From an uncultured Pseudomonadales bacterium (lineage in GTDB: Bacteria; Pseudomonadota; Gammaproteobacteria; Pseudomonadales; Azotimanducaceae): a DNA stretch of 64,000 nucleotides. Shown here in pieces: positions 1-8,159 of this stretch. Position 1 is the first letter of the stretch, and each line of letters begins with the position of its first letter. The stretch spans positions 1 through 64,000 of the forward strand of contig CALSMJ010000006.1 in the NCBI GenBank assembly GCA_943787425.1. The letters are read 5' to 3'. The notes beneath the pieces were generated by a model. That model saw only the letters and a list, made by a program, of their open reading frames with translations. It was not told the DNA's origin and did no database searches. The position numbers and the translations under genes are program-made.

Positions 1-335
1 GAAGTACCCGGATGGGGCCAGCCATTCGGCATGCTGCCATGCAGTTGTGCCAAACCGAAGCGCGAATCAAAGCCTTAATTATCATCAGTGATGGCTACCC
101 GCAGGATCATGATTACGGTCAAGATCGCAATGATCGGCAATATGGCATCCATGATACGATGAAGGCGCTCACCGAAGCCAAGCAGCAGGGCGTACAATCT
201 TTTTGTTTGACGGTGGATCCGTCTGGACATGATTATCTTCGGCTAATGTGTCCTGATCGCCAATATATGGTCATTCAAGATGTCAGCCAGTTGCCAAACG
301 AGCTTTCTAAAGTCTATCGAAGTTTGACAGGATAA
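1..335 (+). CDS. NorD-like VWA-domain protein, C-terminal fragment
   Basis: Only the C-terminal ~111 residues are present; the reading frame is open to the left edge, so the start lies outside the window. The fragment carries the end of a von Willebrand factor A fold: RMGPAIRHA, the strand plus acidic loop IIISDGYPQDHDYG, then YGIHDTMKAL and a closing strand-helix ending YRSLTG. This order matches the C-terminus of NorD/CbbO-type proteins, which are accessory factors that help activate a partner enzyme (nitric-oxide reductase for NorD) together with a MoxR-type ATPase. No nor genes are visible here, so the partner is unknown. The stop is 6 bases before the next ATG, so it probably shares a transcript with the VOC gene. 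Confidence 0.75.
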   Translation, partial: STRMGPAIRHAAMQLCQTEARIKALIIISDGYPQDHDYGQDRNDRQYGIHDTMKALTEAKQQGVQSFCLTVDPSGHDYLRLMCPDRQYMVIQDVSQLPNELSKVYRSLTG

Positions 336-341
336 TACGGT

Positions 342-761
342 ATGTTGACGCCATTTCATTTGGCGATTGCGGTAAGCGATCTAGCGGCTGCGGAAGTCTT
401 TTATCGAGAGGTTATAGGGTGCACGCTTGGCCGTCGACGCGATCATTGGATCGATTTCAATCTATTTGGGCACCAGTTGGTGTGTCATGAAGTGCCGAGT
501 GCCCAAGGCGCGGCGGTATCAAACCCGGTGGATGGTGAGGATGTGCCCGTACCGCACTTTGGCGTGGTTTTGACCCTTGATGCGTTTGAATCACTCAAGC
601 AGCGCCTAGTGGACAAGGGCGTAACATTCGTTATTGAGCCCCAGACGCGTTTCCAAGGTGAAGCGGGTGAGCAGCACACCATGTTTTTATTAGATCCTTC
701 TAAAAATGCTATAGAATTCAAAGCTTTTAGGGATATTGATGATGCTCTTTTTAAGGTTTAA
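342..761 (+). CDS. VOC (glyoxalase/bleomycin resistance) family protein
   Basis: A 139-residue single-polypeptide VOC protein. It begins with the typical [21 protein letters not shown] segment, which holds the first metal-ligand histidine (His6). A second half-module contains HFGVVL, and the NAIEFKAF segment near the end has the usual closing glutamate. This matches the four-ligand metal-binding arrangement of vicinal-oxygen-chelate enzymes. Members act as glyoxalases, dioxygenases, isomerases or drug-binding proteins, and the substrate cannot be read from sequence. It starts 6 bases after the upstream VWA gene. The 105 bases up to the MFS gene show no obvious signal. Confidence 0.85.
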   Translation: MLTPFHLAIAVSDLAAAEVFYREVIGCTLGRRRDHWIDFNLFGHQLVCHEVPSAQGAAVSNPVDGEDVPVPHFGVVLTLDAFESLKQRLVDKGVTFVIEPQTRFQGEAGEQHTMFLLDPSKNAIEFKAFRDIDDALFKV

Positions 762-866
762 CGCTTGCCCACACGGGTGGAGTAAAGTCGTTGAGGCGGG
801 CTTTTCCCAACTCGCCAGTCCTGCATTGGCGCGGCTCGAGCTGGTCGTTATTAGGATGTTGAAGCC

Positions 867-2087
867 TTGAATCCATCAAAATCCTACCTTTGGTACATGC
901 TCTGTTTGGTTTGTTTTGTTGCACCCCTCGGGATCCAAACCGTCTTGTTACCCTGGCTGATTGTCGTCGAGATGCAAGAGACCGGCGCGCGGCTAGGGCT
1001 TGCGCAATTCGCGCTGCAGGTCCCGGCGATTGTCCTGATTTTGGCAGGCGGATTGCTGGCGGACCGGTTTGATCGGGCAAAAATTTTGTGGGTGTGTCAT
1101 GGTCTTGCAGCACTGCCTGCGCTGATGTTGGCTTACGTCATTTACAGTCAAGCGCTGAGTTTTCAAATGGTGGTGATCTACGCGCTCGCGATGGGCTGTG
1201 TCACCGCTTTCGCGCAACCCGCGCGCGATGGCATGCTGAACCAGATTGCCAGTGATGATCTACAGAAGGGCGTCACGATTGCGATGGGGCTAACCTTTGG
1301 TGGTCAAGTCGTTGGGTTTTTGCTGGGCGGCGCCGCGGAGTCGGTCGGCGCCGTCTCGTTGCTCCTGACCCAGGCCGCGGTGATGGCCTGCGGCATGATT
1401 TTCGCTTTCAAGTTGATGCCGACGTCCCGCCTTGCGGTTGAAACGGGTGCACTATCGGATTCATCCGGGGCTGGCGGCGCGATCCTTGAGGGATTGCAGC
1501 TCGTTTTTACCTCGAATTTGATGCGACCGGTTATTTTCCTCGTGTTTTGTATGAGTCTGTTGTACGGCGGCGCTTACATGGTGTTAGTACCGGTTGTGGC
1601 TCGAGAGGTCTACGGTGCCGGCGCAACTGAAATCGCGCAGTGTTTCGTCGCGTTTGTAGGTGGCACGATTTTGGTAACGGGGTTGTTGGTGAAAATTGGC
1701 GGCTTGAGCAACCCGTTAATGGGCTTTCAACTGGCTTTGCTTGGCGGCGGGCTTTGCTTGATCCTCGCGTCCTGGGTCAACCAATTTGAATACTTTCTGG
1801 GCGCTTTGGCCCTGTGGGGAATGTGTGGCGCTGTGGCCATGAGCATGAGTCGGACTCTCATTCAACAGGCCGCGCCGGAAGCGTATCGTTCCCGGGTGCT
1901 GGCGATTTTTTCGTTGGCGAATATGGGCGGCATGCCAATGGGCGCCGTGTTACTGGGCGCCTTGTCGGTGAGTATGGGCGGGGAATTTGCACTATGGGTT
2001 GCCGCTGCGTGTATGGCGGGCGTGTTGTTGATGTTTCGGCTGATCCGAGTGCTGGGTTACTGGGCGCCGGATGAGCGCGCGCTTTAG
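867..2087 (+). CDS. MFS transporter (EntS-like exporter family)
   Basis: A 406-residue inner-membrane protein with about twelve hydrophobic segments. The loop between segments 2 and 3 reads GGLLADRFDRAKIL, a good match to the MFS motif A, and AMGCVTAFAQPARDGMLNQI is characteristic of the MFS_3/enterobactin-exporter-like subgroup. It probably exports a small molecule by proton antiport; the substrate is unknown. The TTG at 867 is chosen because AGGA lies about 10 bases upstream. A later ATG at about 897 would remove the cytosolic N-terminus and has no clear ribosome site. It appears monocistronic. Confidence 0.85.
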   Translation: MNPSKSYLWYMLCLVCFVAPLGIQTVLLPWLIVVEMQETGARLGLAQFALQVPAIVLILAGGLLADRFDRAKILWVCHGLAALPALMLAYVIYSQALSFQMVVIYALAMGCVTAFAQPARDGMLNQIASDDLQKGVTIAMGLTFGGQVVGFLLGGAAESVGAVSLLLTQAAVMACGMIFAFKLMPTSRLAVETGALSDSSGAGGAILEGLQLVFTSNLMRPVIFLVFCMSLLYGGAYMVLVPVVAREVYGAGATEIAQCFVAFVGGTILVTGLLVKIGGLSNPLMGFQLALLGGGLCLILASWVNQFEYFLGALALWGMCGAVAMSMSRTLIQQAAPEAYRSRVLAIFSLANMGGMPMGAVLLGALSVSMGGEFALWVAAACMAGVLLMFRLIRVLGYWAPDERAL

Positions 2088-2310
2088 AATCCTCAGTCGT
2101 AAAGGGGCAGACCCAATAGGGGCTCGGTTTTAGGCTTGATCGGCTCGCGGGCTTTAACAGCGGTCACCGCGGGGCAGGATTGTTGGGGCGCTTGAAGGCC
2201 CTGATGGCCTCGCTTGCAGGGCGGGCGGTTTACCGCCGCGTTCACACAAAGGCCTAATCGAGCACCAATGTGAGGTGTAAGCTATGATGGTAAAGAGCGC
2301 AAAAAACAGC

Positions 2311-2401
2311 GCACAGCGCACAGCGCACAGAGCACAGAGCACAGAGCACAGAGTCACAAGAGCACAAAAAAAAGTAAAAAGTAAAAAGTAAAAAGTAAAA
2401 A
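2311..2401. repeat. Two adjacent heptanucleotide tandem arrays (6x GCACAGM, 4x GTAAAAA)
   Basis: From 2311 to 2352 the heptamer GCACAGC/GCACAGA repeats six times without a break. A degenerate zone (GTCACAAGA GCACAAAA) follows, and from 2374 to 2401 GTAAAAA repeats four times. Both arrays share a 7-base period although their sequences differ. They fill most of the 382-base gap between the MFS gene and the hydrolase. Upstream of the arrays (2088-2283) I see only GC-rich sequence with an imperfect palindrome around GGGCGGTTTACCGCC. A 35-codon ORF (2284-2391) runs through the arrays after GAGG at 2272, but it would encode a low-complexity basic peptide and is probably not a gene. Confidence 0.85.
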
Positions 2402-2469
2402 ACAATCCCTTAAATCGCTAAAACCTATTTCGGAATAACGCAACCCGAAACCTAAAAGAGCAGTGAGTC

Positions 2470-3360
2470 ATGACAACGTTCGCGCAACCAGCAGTCCACA
2501 CAGGTCAATTCAATGGGGTGGCGCTTTGTTGGTTTGAATGGGGCGTACCCAAGCGTGACCGACCGAGCATTCTGCTCGTGCATGCCACCGGGTTTCACGG
2601 CAGGTGCTGGGATCAAGTCGTCAGATATCTGCCTGATGAGCATGTTTTGTCCCTTGAAATGCGCGGGCACGGTCGGAGTGAGAATTTGGGCCCCTTTAAT
2701 TGGCAGTCTTTTGGACAAGACGTCACTGCCTTCGTGCAGGCCTTAGGCGATCAAAAAGTGGTGGGGGTTGGACACTCCATGGGGGGGCACGCCGTTGCTG
2801 TGGCGGCGGCCAATCATCAAGCTGCCTTTGAAAGGCTGGTTTTGGTCGACCCGGTGATTATGTCCCCGGAAATATACGCAGCCAATACGTCCGTGCATGC
2901 GGATTGGCTCGACGATGCTGGACAGCATCCAGTTGCTCGGCGGAAAAATCATTTCGAGTCCGTGCAAGCAATGGTCAACAACTTTCAGGGCAGAGGATCT
3001 TATGGTGTCTGGCAAGCCGAGGTGCTACAGGATTATTGCGAGTATGGACTCTTGCCCAATCCAGATGGGCCGGGTTTGATTCTGGCCTGTCCGCCGAAGG
3101 TGGAGGCCGAGATTTACATGGGCAGCACCGGACGCGATATCCTAGCGGAGATAAGCGTGATTACTCGGCCTGTACGGGTGCTTCGTGCGAAAGAGCGCGA
3201 TCACAGCCGTCAAGAAATGGACTTTAGTTCGTCGCCAACTTGGGCCGGTCTTGCAGACTTTTTGCCGAATGGACGAGACTATCATCTGACTGAGTTAACC
3301 CATTTTCTGCCCATGCAAGCCCCTGAGCTTGTGGCCGCACATATTTTGGACCAAGCATGA
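2470..3360 (+). CDS. Alpha/beta hydrolase
   Basis: A 296-residue cytosolic alpha/beta-hydrolase fold protein. The nucleophile elbow is GVGHSMGGHA (Ser at about residue 102), the oxyanion strand LLVHATGFHGRCWD is near residue 37, and the C-terminal THFLPMQAPE segment carries the likely catalytic histidine. The family includes esterases, epoxide hydrolases and haloperoxidase-like enzymes, so the substrate is undetermined. The stop overlaps the pdxA start by four bases (ATGA), so the two genes are translationally coupled. This position does not by itself imply a role in vitamin B6 synthesis. Confidence 0.88.
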   Translation: MTTFAQPAVHTGQFNGVALCWFEWGVPKRDRPSILLVHATGFHGRCWDQVVRYLPDEHVLSLEMRGHGRSENLGPFNWQSFGQDVTAFVQALGDQKVVGVGHSMGGHAVAVAAANHQAAFERLVLVDPVIMSPEIYAANTSVHADWLDDAGQHPVARRKNHFESVQAMVNNFQGRGSYGVWQAEVLQDYCEYGLLPNPDGPGLILACPPKVEAEIYMGSTGRDILAEISVITRPVRVLRAKERDHSRQEMDFSSSPTWAGLADFLPNGRDYHLTELTHFLPMQAPELVAAHILDQA

Positions 3361-4361
3361 CGGTGCCACGGTTGGCAGTGACCTTGGGTGATCCGGCTGG
3401 AATCGGCCCTGAAGTTTTGGTCAAGGCCTTCGCCGCGCTACCGGAAGATCACGGGGTCAATCTCTTCGTTGTAGGGTCTTTGTCGCCCTTGCAACAGGCC
3501 TTGGAAGAAGCAGGCCTTGACCTGCCAATTCATATGATCGATCGACCTGAGGCGGCTCAAGCGGGCTCAGGCATTCAATTATTAGATCCGTTTGATCAAT
3601 CGCTTGAGGGCTTAAAAAGGGGCGAGGCGTCGGCTTTGGGTGGGGCGGCTTCGGTTTGTTACTTTGAGGCGGCAGTCGGTTATGGTCTTGCCGGACGCAT
3701 CGATGGCGTGGTCACCTGTCCGATCAATAAAGTTGCGGTGCAACAGGCGGGTTTCCTGTCGGATATCGGACATCAGGAAATTCTAGCGAGGCTGACCGGG
3801 GCCCAGCTCACGGCAACCATGCTCATGACTCAGGGTTTGAAAGTGGCGCACCTGTCGACCCATTTGTCCTTGGCCAAGGCTGTTGCGTATGTCCGCACGC
3901 CAATTTTGATCGAGAAGCTCAAATTAACCCATACGCATTTAGTCGGATGGGGTTATTCAAAGCCCGTCATTGGAGTCGCGGCGCTCAATCCCCACGGCGG
4001 AGAGGCCGGAATGCTAGGACGAGAGGAGCTTGATGAAATTGCGCCCGCAGTTGAGAGGTTGCAAGCGGCTGGTCTCGACATCCGTGGGCCTTATCCGGCG
4101 GACTCAATTTTTAACAGAGCGATTGCCGGGGAATTCGACGCGGTGCTGGCGCTGTATCACGATCAGGGCCATATCCCAATTAAAGTGCACAACTTCTCGT
4201 CCAGCGTGACCGCAACCATGGGGATTCCCTTTGTTAGAACCTCAGTTGATCATGGTACCGCCTTCGACATCGTGGGACACAATTGCGCCGATCACGAAGG
4301 CTTGTTGCAAGCACTGCGTGCGGCGCAGCTTATGTTGCAGCGTCGGCTGGCGGAATTTTAA
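3357..4361 (+). CDS. pdxA: 4-hydroxythreonine-4-phosphate dehydrogenase
   Basis: A full-length 334-residue PdxA. This enzyme performs the NAD-dependent oxidation of 4-phosphohydroxy-L-threonine in DXP-dependent pyridoxal 5'-phosphate synthesis. Diagnostic segments are VTLGDPAGIGPE at the N-terminus, DIGHQEILARLTG, and YHDQGHIPIKV with the metal-binding histidine, followed by TSVDHGTAFDIVG. It overlaps the upstream hydrolase by 4 bases and converges on the ketopantoate-reductase-like gene with only about 45 bases between the stops. No rsmA or apaG neighbour is present, unlike the common enterobacterial arrangement. Confidence 0.95.
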   Translation: MTVPRLAVTLGDPAGIGPEVLVKAFAALPEDHGVNLFVVGSLSPLQQALEEAGLDLPIHMIDRPEAAQAGSGIQLLDPFDQSLEGLKRGEASALGGAASVCYFEAAVGYGLAGRIDGVVTCPINKVAVQQAGFLSDIGHQEILARLTGAQLTATMLMTQGLKVAHLSTHLSLAKAVAYVRTPILIEKLKLTHTHLVGWGYSKPVIGVAALNPHGGEAGMLGREELDEIAPAVERLQAAGLDIRGPYPADSIFNRAIAGEFDAVLALYHDQGHIPIKVHNFSSSVTATMGIPFVRTSVDHGTAFDIVGHNCADHEGLLQALRAAQLMLQRRLAEF

Positions 4362-4405
4362 GCTGCGTTAGCGGGCGTCAAGCGAGTGGGTCTTGAGGCA
4401 TTTGA

Positions 4406-5374
4406 CTAGTTCATGCTGAGGGCTTGCAGTAGATCTTCTGAGGATTGGGGTTGAAAGGTGTCAGGTGCTGCAGCAACTGTCAAAGATAAGGTCAAAAGCA
4501 ACTGGTTTGCTGGGGTGGGGATCTGGAATAATCGGCCCAATTGACAGATTTCACCGTTTAAAAAAGGGGTTTCAATGTGTTGCTGGCCACGCACCACGCT
4601 TTGCCAGGTTGAGCTGCCGCCCCTTGGCGCATTGGCCACCTCACCCGGTTGCAAGACCCCAAAACGTGCTCTTGAGGTCTTGGCGTCCACGCAATCGATA
4701 TTCGCAGCGGCGAAGCAGCTGAGCGCTTCTTTTGTCAGCACCCGCATGATCTCTCTAATTCGGTCAAAATCAGCAAGTAACAATTGCAAAGGATTGCCTA
4801 GGTTCTGCAACAGCTTGGCATATTTGATGGCCATGACGTTGGGGTCGGCTGTTGCACTAAACCCAGCCTGGGTCAGTGCGGCCGCCATCGCCTCGGCGGC
4901 ATCATCAATGCCCTGAGGATAGCAGCCGGTGTCGAAGAGTCCGCTAGGATTGACGGCGCTATTAATCACCTCGCCGGGCGTCAGATGGGTGCCTGGGCAT
5001 AACACGAGCATGCCGTACACCTTGGTGAAAAAACGCAACGCAAGAGCTTCGTTGTGAACGCCATTTTGTGCGCAGAAGACACGAATGCTGCTGGGTGCCA
5101 CACGGGCTAAATCGGTCAAGGCTTGTAGCGAATCCTGAGATTTAACCGTCAATAAAACGGCATCATCAGGCCGAAATAGGATCTGGTCGGGGTGATTTAC
5201 GCAAGGAATTTGTTGCGTCATCTCGGTCTCGGGATTGCAATAGCGTAAACCCTCGGTGCGAATGGCCTCTGCATGAGCGCCCCGTGCAATCAGTAAGACG
5301 TCGAATCCGGCTTGATGAAGGCGGCTGCCCAAAGTGCCACCGATCGCGCCGGCCCCATAAATAATCATTCGCAT
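4406..5374 (-). CDS. Ketopantoate reductase (PanE/ApbA) family protein
   Basis: A 322-residue cytosolic NADP-binding oxidoreductase. The N-terminus MRMIIYGAGAIGGTLGSRL is a GxGxxG Rossmann motif. AVLLTVKSQD and FCAQNGVHNE are the conserved strands, and KYAKLLQNLGNPLQ contains the active-site lysine and asparagine of the 6-phosphogluconate-dehydrogenase-like C-domain. The family reduces 2-dehydropantoate to pantoate, but many paralogues act on other 2-oxoacids and no pan genes are adjacent, so no symbol is given. The start at 5374 is preceded by GAGGAA and places the Rossmann motif at residue 1. The frame stays open for another ~180 codons upstream, which is described separately. Confidence 0.88.
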   Translation of the reverse strand: MRMIIYGAGAIGGTLGSRLHQAGFDVLLIARGAHAEAIRTEGLRYCNPETEMTQQIPCVNHPDQILFRPDDAVLLTVKSQDSLQALTDLARVAPSSIRVFCAQNGVHNEALALRFFTKVYGMLVLCPGTHLTPGEVINSAVNPSGLFDTGCYPQGIDDAAEAMAAALTQAGFSATADPNVMAIKYAKLLQNLGNPLQLLLADFDRIREIMRVLTKEALSCFAAANIDCVDAKTSRARFGVLQPGEVANAPRGGSSTWQSVVRGQQHIETPFLNGEICQLGRLFQIPTPANQLLLTLSLTVAAAPDTFQPQSSEDLLQALSMN

Positions 5375-5983
5375 CGTGCTTTCCTCGCGTGTCGGTTGTT
5401 CGCCCTTAGAATGATGGCGGATCGCCTTTGGTTTGCCTGTAGTCTGCGCAAAAAAACAGGTAGTGTCGATCGCCTCAATTGCGCTGTATATCAACGCAAG
5501 CGTGGCGCGAGGCCTTGTCCCAACCCGCTTGTGATCAAAAGGGTGCTCGTCTGGAGCGTTGGTAACACTGGCGCGTCGGTAACAGATGTCGGCGCAAGCA
5601 ATGCGCAATAGGCGGCTAAACCCAAACCAAATGATGGGCGTTAAGGCGAGCGCTGCCTCGATACCAGCCCTGAATCGCGGTGGATCGGCGCGGGCTTGGG
5701 TTCGCCAAGCCGGATCGGCATGGGTGTCCCAGCTGAGGGCGGCGAATGCGATCGCTAGACGGGCTCGGATTTTGGCCCAGCGCACAGTGCGAGACGTTGG
5801 GGTTCGTGCCCCCCCAGGCTGAGGCGCCTTAAATGCACGATAAATATTGGACATCTGGCAACGTTCGCTGTGTAATGAGGGCCAATCAATGGGCGCTATA
5901 ACGTCTTGCAGCAGGTGCATCGGCTGGCAAGATGGCTACAATTGAGATGATTCGTTATTCAAGTTTTGAAGAGGAGAGACGTC
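5375..5983. other. Gene-free interval or unrecognised upstream coding stretch
   Basis: About 600 bases lie between the divergent ketopantoate-reductase-like and acyl-CoA dehydrogenase genes. On the minus strand the reductase frame continues without a stop to 5920, with a possible internal ATG at 5854. The predicted residues (hydrophobic patch ALALTPIIWFGFSRLL, many Ala, Arg and Trp) match nothing I recognise, and no ribosome site precedes that ATG. On the plus strand GAGGAGAG at 5971-5978 is the ribosome site of the acyl-CoA dehydrogenase. Both promoters should fall here, but I cannot place them with confidence. Confidence 0.35.
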
Positions 5984-7114
5984 ATGGCACTCGTGCTGAA
6001 CGAAGAGCAAAGTATGCTCAAAGACGCTGCAAAGGATTTTTGCACGAACAATACGCCGATTACTCAGTTACGCAGACTGCGCGACGAGAAAAGTGAGCTG
6101 GGATTCGATGATGCAACTTGGCGGCAGATGGTTGATCTGGGTTGGGCCGGCATTTGCATTCCAGAAGAATTTGGTGGTTTAGGGTTTGGTTACACCGGAA
6201 TGGGGGTTGTGCTTGAAGAGTGCGGCCGAACACTAACCGCATCGCCGATGGTTGCAACCCTTGGTCTCGGCGCCAGTTGTATTCTTCACGGCGGATCGGA
6301 TGATCAAAAGCGCGCACTATTGCCACAAGTTGCCGGCGGTGAGTTGCTGCTGGCTTTGGCGCTAGAAGAGTCGCCGCATCATCAGCCTTACGGTGCAGCA
6401 ACGACTGCGGAGAAATCCGCGAACGGTTATACAGTAACGGGTGGTAAGAAGTTCGTCTTAGACGGCCACGTTGCAAATAAACTGATTGTGGTTGCCCGTA
6501 CCGCTGGGCAACCAGGCGATCGAGACGGGCTGACATTGGTTCTGGTTGATCAAAATGCCGCAGGCGTTACGACGACTCGAACGATTATGGCGGATTCTCG
6601 TAACGCTGCGAATATCGAGTTCGACGGTGCAGAAGGCGAGCTGATTGGTGAAGCTGGCAAAGGCGCTGATGTTCTTGATAAGGCGCTGGACATTGGGCGG
6701 GTGCTGCTCGCGGCAGAAATGTTAGGTGGCGTTCAAGAGTGTTTTGAGCGAACCGTTGAATACCTCAAGGTTCGAGAGCAGTTTGGCGTTCCAATCGGTT
6801 CGTTCCAAGGTCTAAAGCATCGAGCCGCGCAAATGTTTTGTGAGGTTGAGCTGTCTAAATCGGTGGTTTTAGAGGCGCTGGCGGCTTTGGATGAGGATAG
6901 TGACGAGGTCGCTGAACTTGCGAGCCTTGCCAAAACCCGGTTAAACGATACCTATAATTTGGTCAGTAGCGAAGGTGTCCAAATGCACGGCGGTATCGGG
7001 ATGACCGACGAGTACGAAATTGGCTTCTTCATGAAGCGCTCTCGGGTTTGTGAGCATGCTCTGGGGAACAGCGCGTTTCATCGCGATCGTTACGGTGTGC
7101 TTCAGGGGTACTAA
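5984..7114 (+). CDS. Acyl-CoA dehydrogenase
   Basis: A 376-residue flavoprotein of the acyl-CoA dehydrogenase superfamily. The N-terminal helical domain (NEEQSMLKDAAKDF) leads to WAGICIPEEFGGLGFGYTGMGVVLEECGR. The C-terminal domain has VREQFGVPIGSFQGLKHRAAQM and the FAD-binding end segment QMHGGIGMTDEYEIGFFMKRSR. It would oxidise an acyl-CoA to the trans-2-enoyl-CoA and pass electrons to ETF; chain specificity is unknown. The ATG at 5984 has GAGGAGAG eight bases upstream and is preferred over the in-frame start at 5966. A strong terminator follows at 7215. Confidence 0.92.
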   Translation: MALVLNEEQSMLKDAAKDFCTNNTPITQLRRLRDEKSELGFDDATWRQMVDLGWAGICIPEEFGGLGFGYTGMGVVLEECGRTLTASPMVATLGLGASCILHGGSDDQKRALLPQVAGGELLLALALEESPHHQPYGAATTAEKSANGYTVTGGKKFVLDGHVANKLIVVARTAGQPGDRDGLTLVLVDQNAAGVTTTRTIMADSRNAANIEFDGAEGELIGEAGKGADVLDKALDIGRVLLAAEMLGGVQECFERTVEYLKVREQFGVPIGSFQGLKHRAAQMFCEVELSKSVVLEALAALDEDSDEVAELASLAKTRLNDTYNLVSSEGVQMHGGIGMTDEYEIGFFMKRSRVCEHALGNSAFHRDRYGVLQGY

Positions 7115-7168
7115 GGCGTGAAAGCCGTCATCGGGTTTGAACCTGGCGCTTAGCCAGAGAACAAGCTT

Positions 7169-7220
7169 GTTATAAAAAGCGTGGTATAAAAAGCGTGGTA
7201 AAAAAGCGTGTTATAAAAAG
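7169..7220. repeat. Short tandem repeat of TATAAAAAGCGTG leading into a terminator
   Basis: A 13-14 base unit (TATAAAAAGCGTGG with small changes) occurs about three and a half times in succession. The last copy blends into the left arm of the rho-independent terminator at 7215-7242. The tract is AT-rich and directly downstream of the acyl-CoA dehydrogenase stop. Confidence 0.75.
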
Positions 7221-7242
7221 CCGGGCATTGCTCGGCTTTTTT
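7215..7242 (+). terminator. Rho-independent terminator after the acyl-CoA dehydrogenase
   Basis: The stem AAAAGCCGGG pairs with CTCGGCTTTT around a CATTG loop and is followed by a T run ending at 7242. The A-rich left arm makes it potentially bidirectional, so it may also serve the convergent methyltransferase-like gene that ends at 7304. Confidence 0.8.
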
Positions 7243-7303
7243 GTGGCCGGTTATGGGTCAGGCGCGCCTTTAGAAACGACACACCTGAACCTTGGCGCGC
7301 TGG

Positions 7304-8074
7304 TTAAGGCTTTACGAACAAGAGGGTAAACCGGTCCGTATTACCGGTGACCGACTTTCGGCCAACTTCGTAGCGCAATTCGTCATCAGGGCGATAATGC
7401 AAGTTGGAATGATCCAGCAATTGAAAGCCTGCAGCTTGAATTTCTTGAATGGCTAAGACTGGATCGAGCCTGCGCCAAACTTCTGTTGAATCGGCTTGCA
7501 TATGCCGTCGAGTGTGGTCTACCACGCCATAAAGGCCCCCTTTCTTGAGGGTGTCGAAGATCGCTTTGTTCATGTGCCGCCGACTTTCTGGGGTTAGGTT
7601 GTGAAGGTTTCTAAAGGTTAGTGCAAGATCTACCTTCTTAACGCCCAGGCTAAAGGCCGGCATGACCATCGCTCGGGAGGTGGGCGATCGGGTGATGTTT
7701 GAGCGATCAAACGGAATCAGTTCCGTCGACTCAAAGCCGGGCTGGCCGATAACCCGCTCAGCGGTGCGCTCTGCGCCGATGGTTAGTAAAAGGCGACCCC
7801 GCTCGGCGAGGACGGGCCCTAAAATGTTCGTGTACCAACCGCCTCCGGGCATAATTTCCAGAACGGTCATGTCATCTTTCAGCCGAAAGAACGTAAGCGT
7901 TTCTAGGGGCTTTCGGTTGCTGTCCCGTTCGACCTCAGCCGGCGAACGACGCTCGTCCTTCAGCGCGGCGGCGATTTTCTCGCTGGTCGTTGGCGATTCA
8001 GCAGACAGTACTAGGGATGTGAAGAGGCCTAACGTCAGCAGGCTCAATAAACGGATCAAGGGATGTTTGTGCAT
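7304..8074 (-). CDS. Exported class I SAM-dependent methyltransferase-like protein
   Basis: A 256-residue protein with an N-terminal signal peptide (LIRLLSLLTLGLFTSLVLSAES). The predicted-methyltransferase fold follows: MTVLEIMPGGGWYTNILGPVLAERG is the SAM-binding strand-loop (motif I), LALTFRNLHNL lies at motif IV, and KKGGLYGVVDHT at the later strand. It resembles the COG4798 group of predicted exported methyltransferases, whose reaction is not established. A methyltransferase fold in the periplasm is odd because SAM is cytosolic, so it may bind another ligand. It is convergent with the acyl-CoA dehydrogenase and divergent from the next VOC gene. Confidence 0.8.
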   Translation of the reverse strand: MHKHPLIRLLSLLTLGLFTSLVLSAESPTTSEKIAAALKDERRSPAEVERDSNRKPLETLTFFRLKDDMTVLEIMPGGGWYTNILGPVLAERGRLLLTIGAERTAERVIGQPGFESTELIPFDRSNITRSPTSRAMVMPAFSLGVKKVDLALTFRNLHNLTPESRRHMNKAIFDTLKKGGLYGVVDHTRRHMQADSTEVWRRLDPVLAIQEIQAAGFQLLDHSNLHYRPDDELRYEVGRKSVTGNTDRFTLLFVKP

Positions 8075-8128
8075 GATTTCGATCTCTTAAAGGTTCGCGT
8101 CAGAGCACTAATTGTACGGTTCAAGCGC

Positions 8129-8134
8129 TATAAT
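8129..8134 (+). promoter_or_regulatory. Candidate -10 box for the VOC gene at 8160
   Basis: A perfect TATAAT lies 25 bases before the start codon and 12 bases before the GGAGG ribosome site. The -35 region at 17-base spacing (CACTAA) is poor, so this is only a candidate. It would give a leader of about 20 bases. Confidence 0.4.
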
Positions 8135-8159
8135 GCGAGCTTTACTCGGAGGTATCGCA

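Noticed and set aside
2284..2391. 35-codon ORF with GAGG upstream, encoding a very basic low-complexity peptide
   Set aside because: It is made almost wholly of the heptamer repeats, so its composition follows from the array, and no conserved feature is visible.
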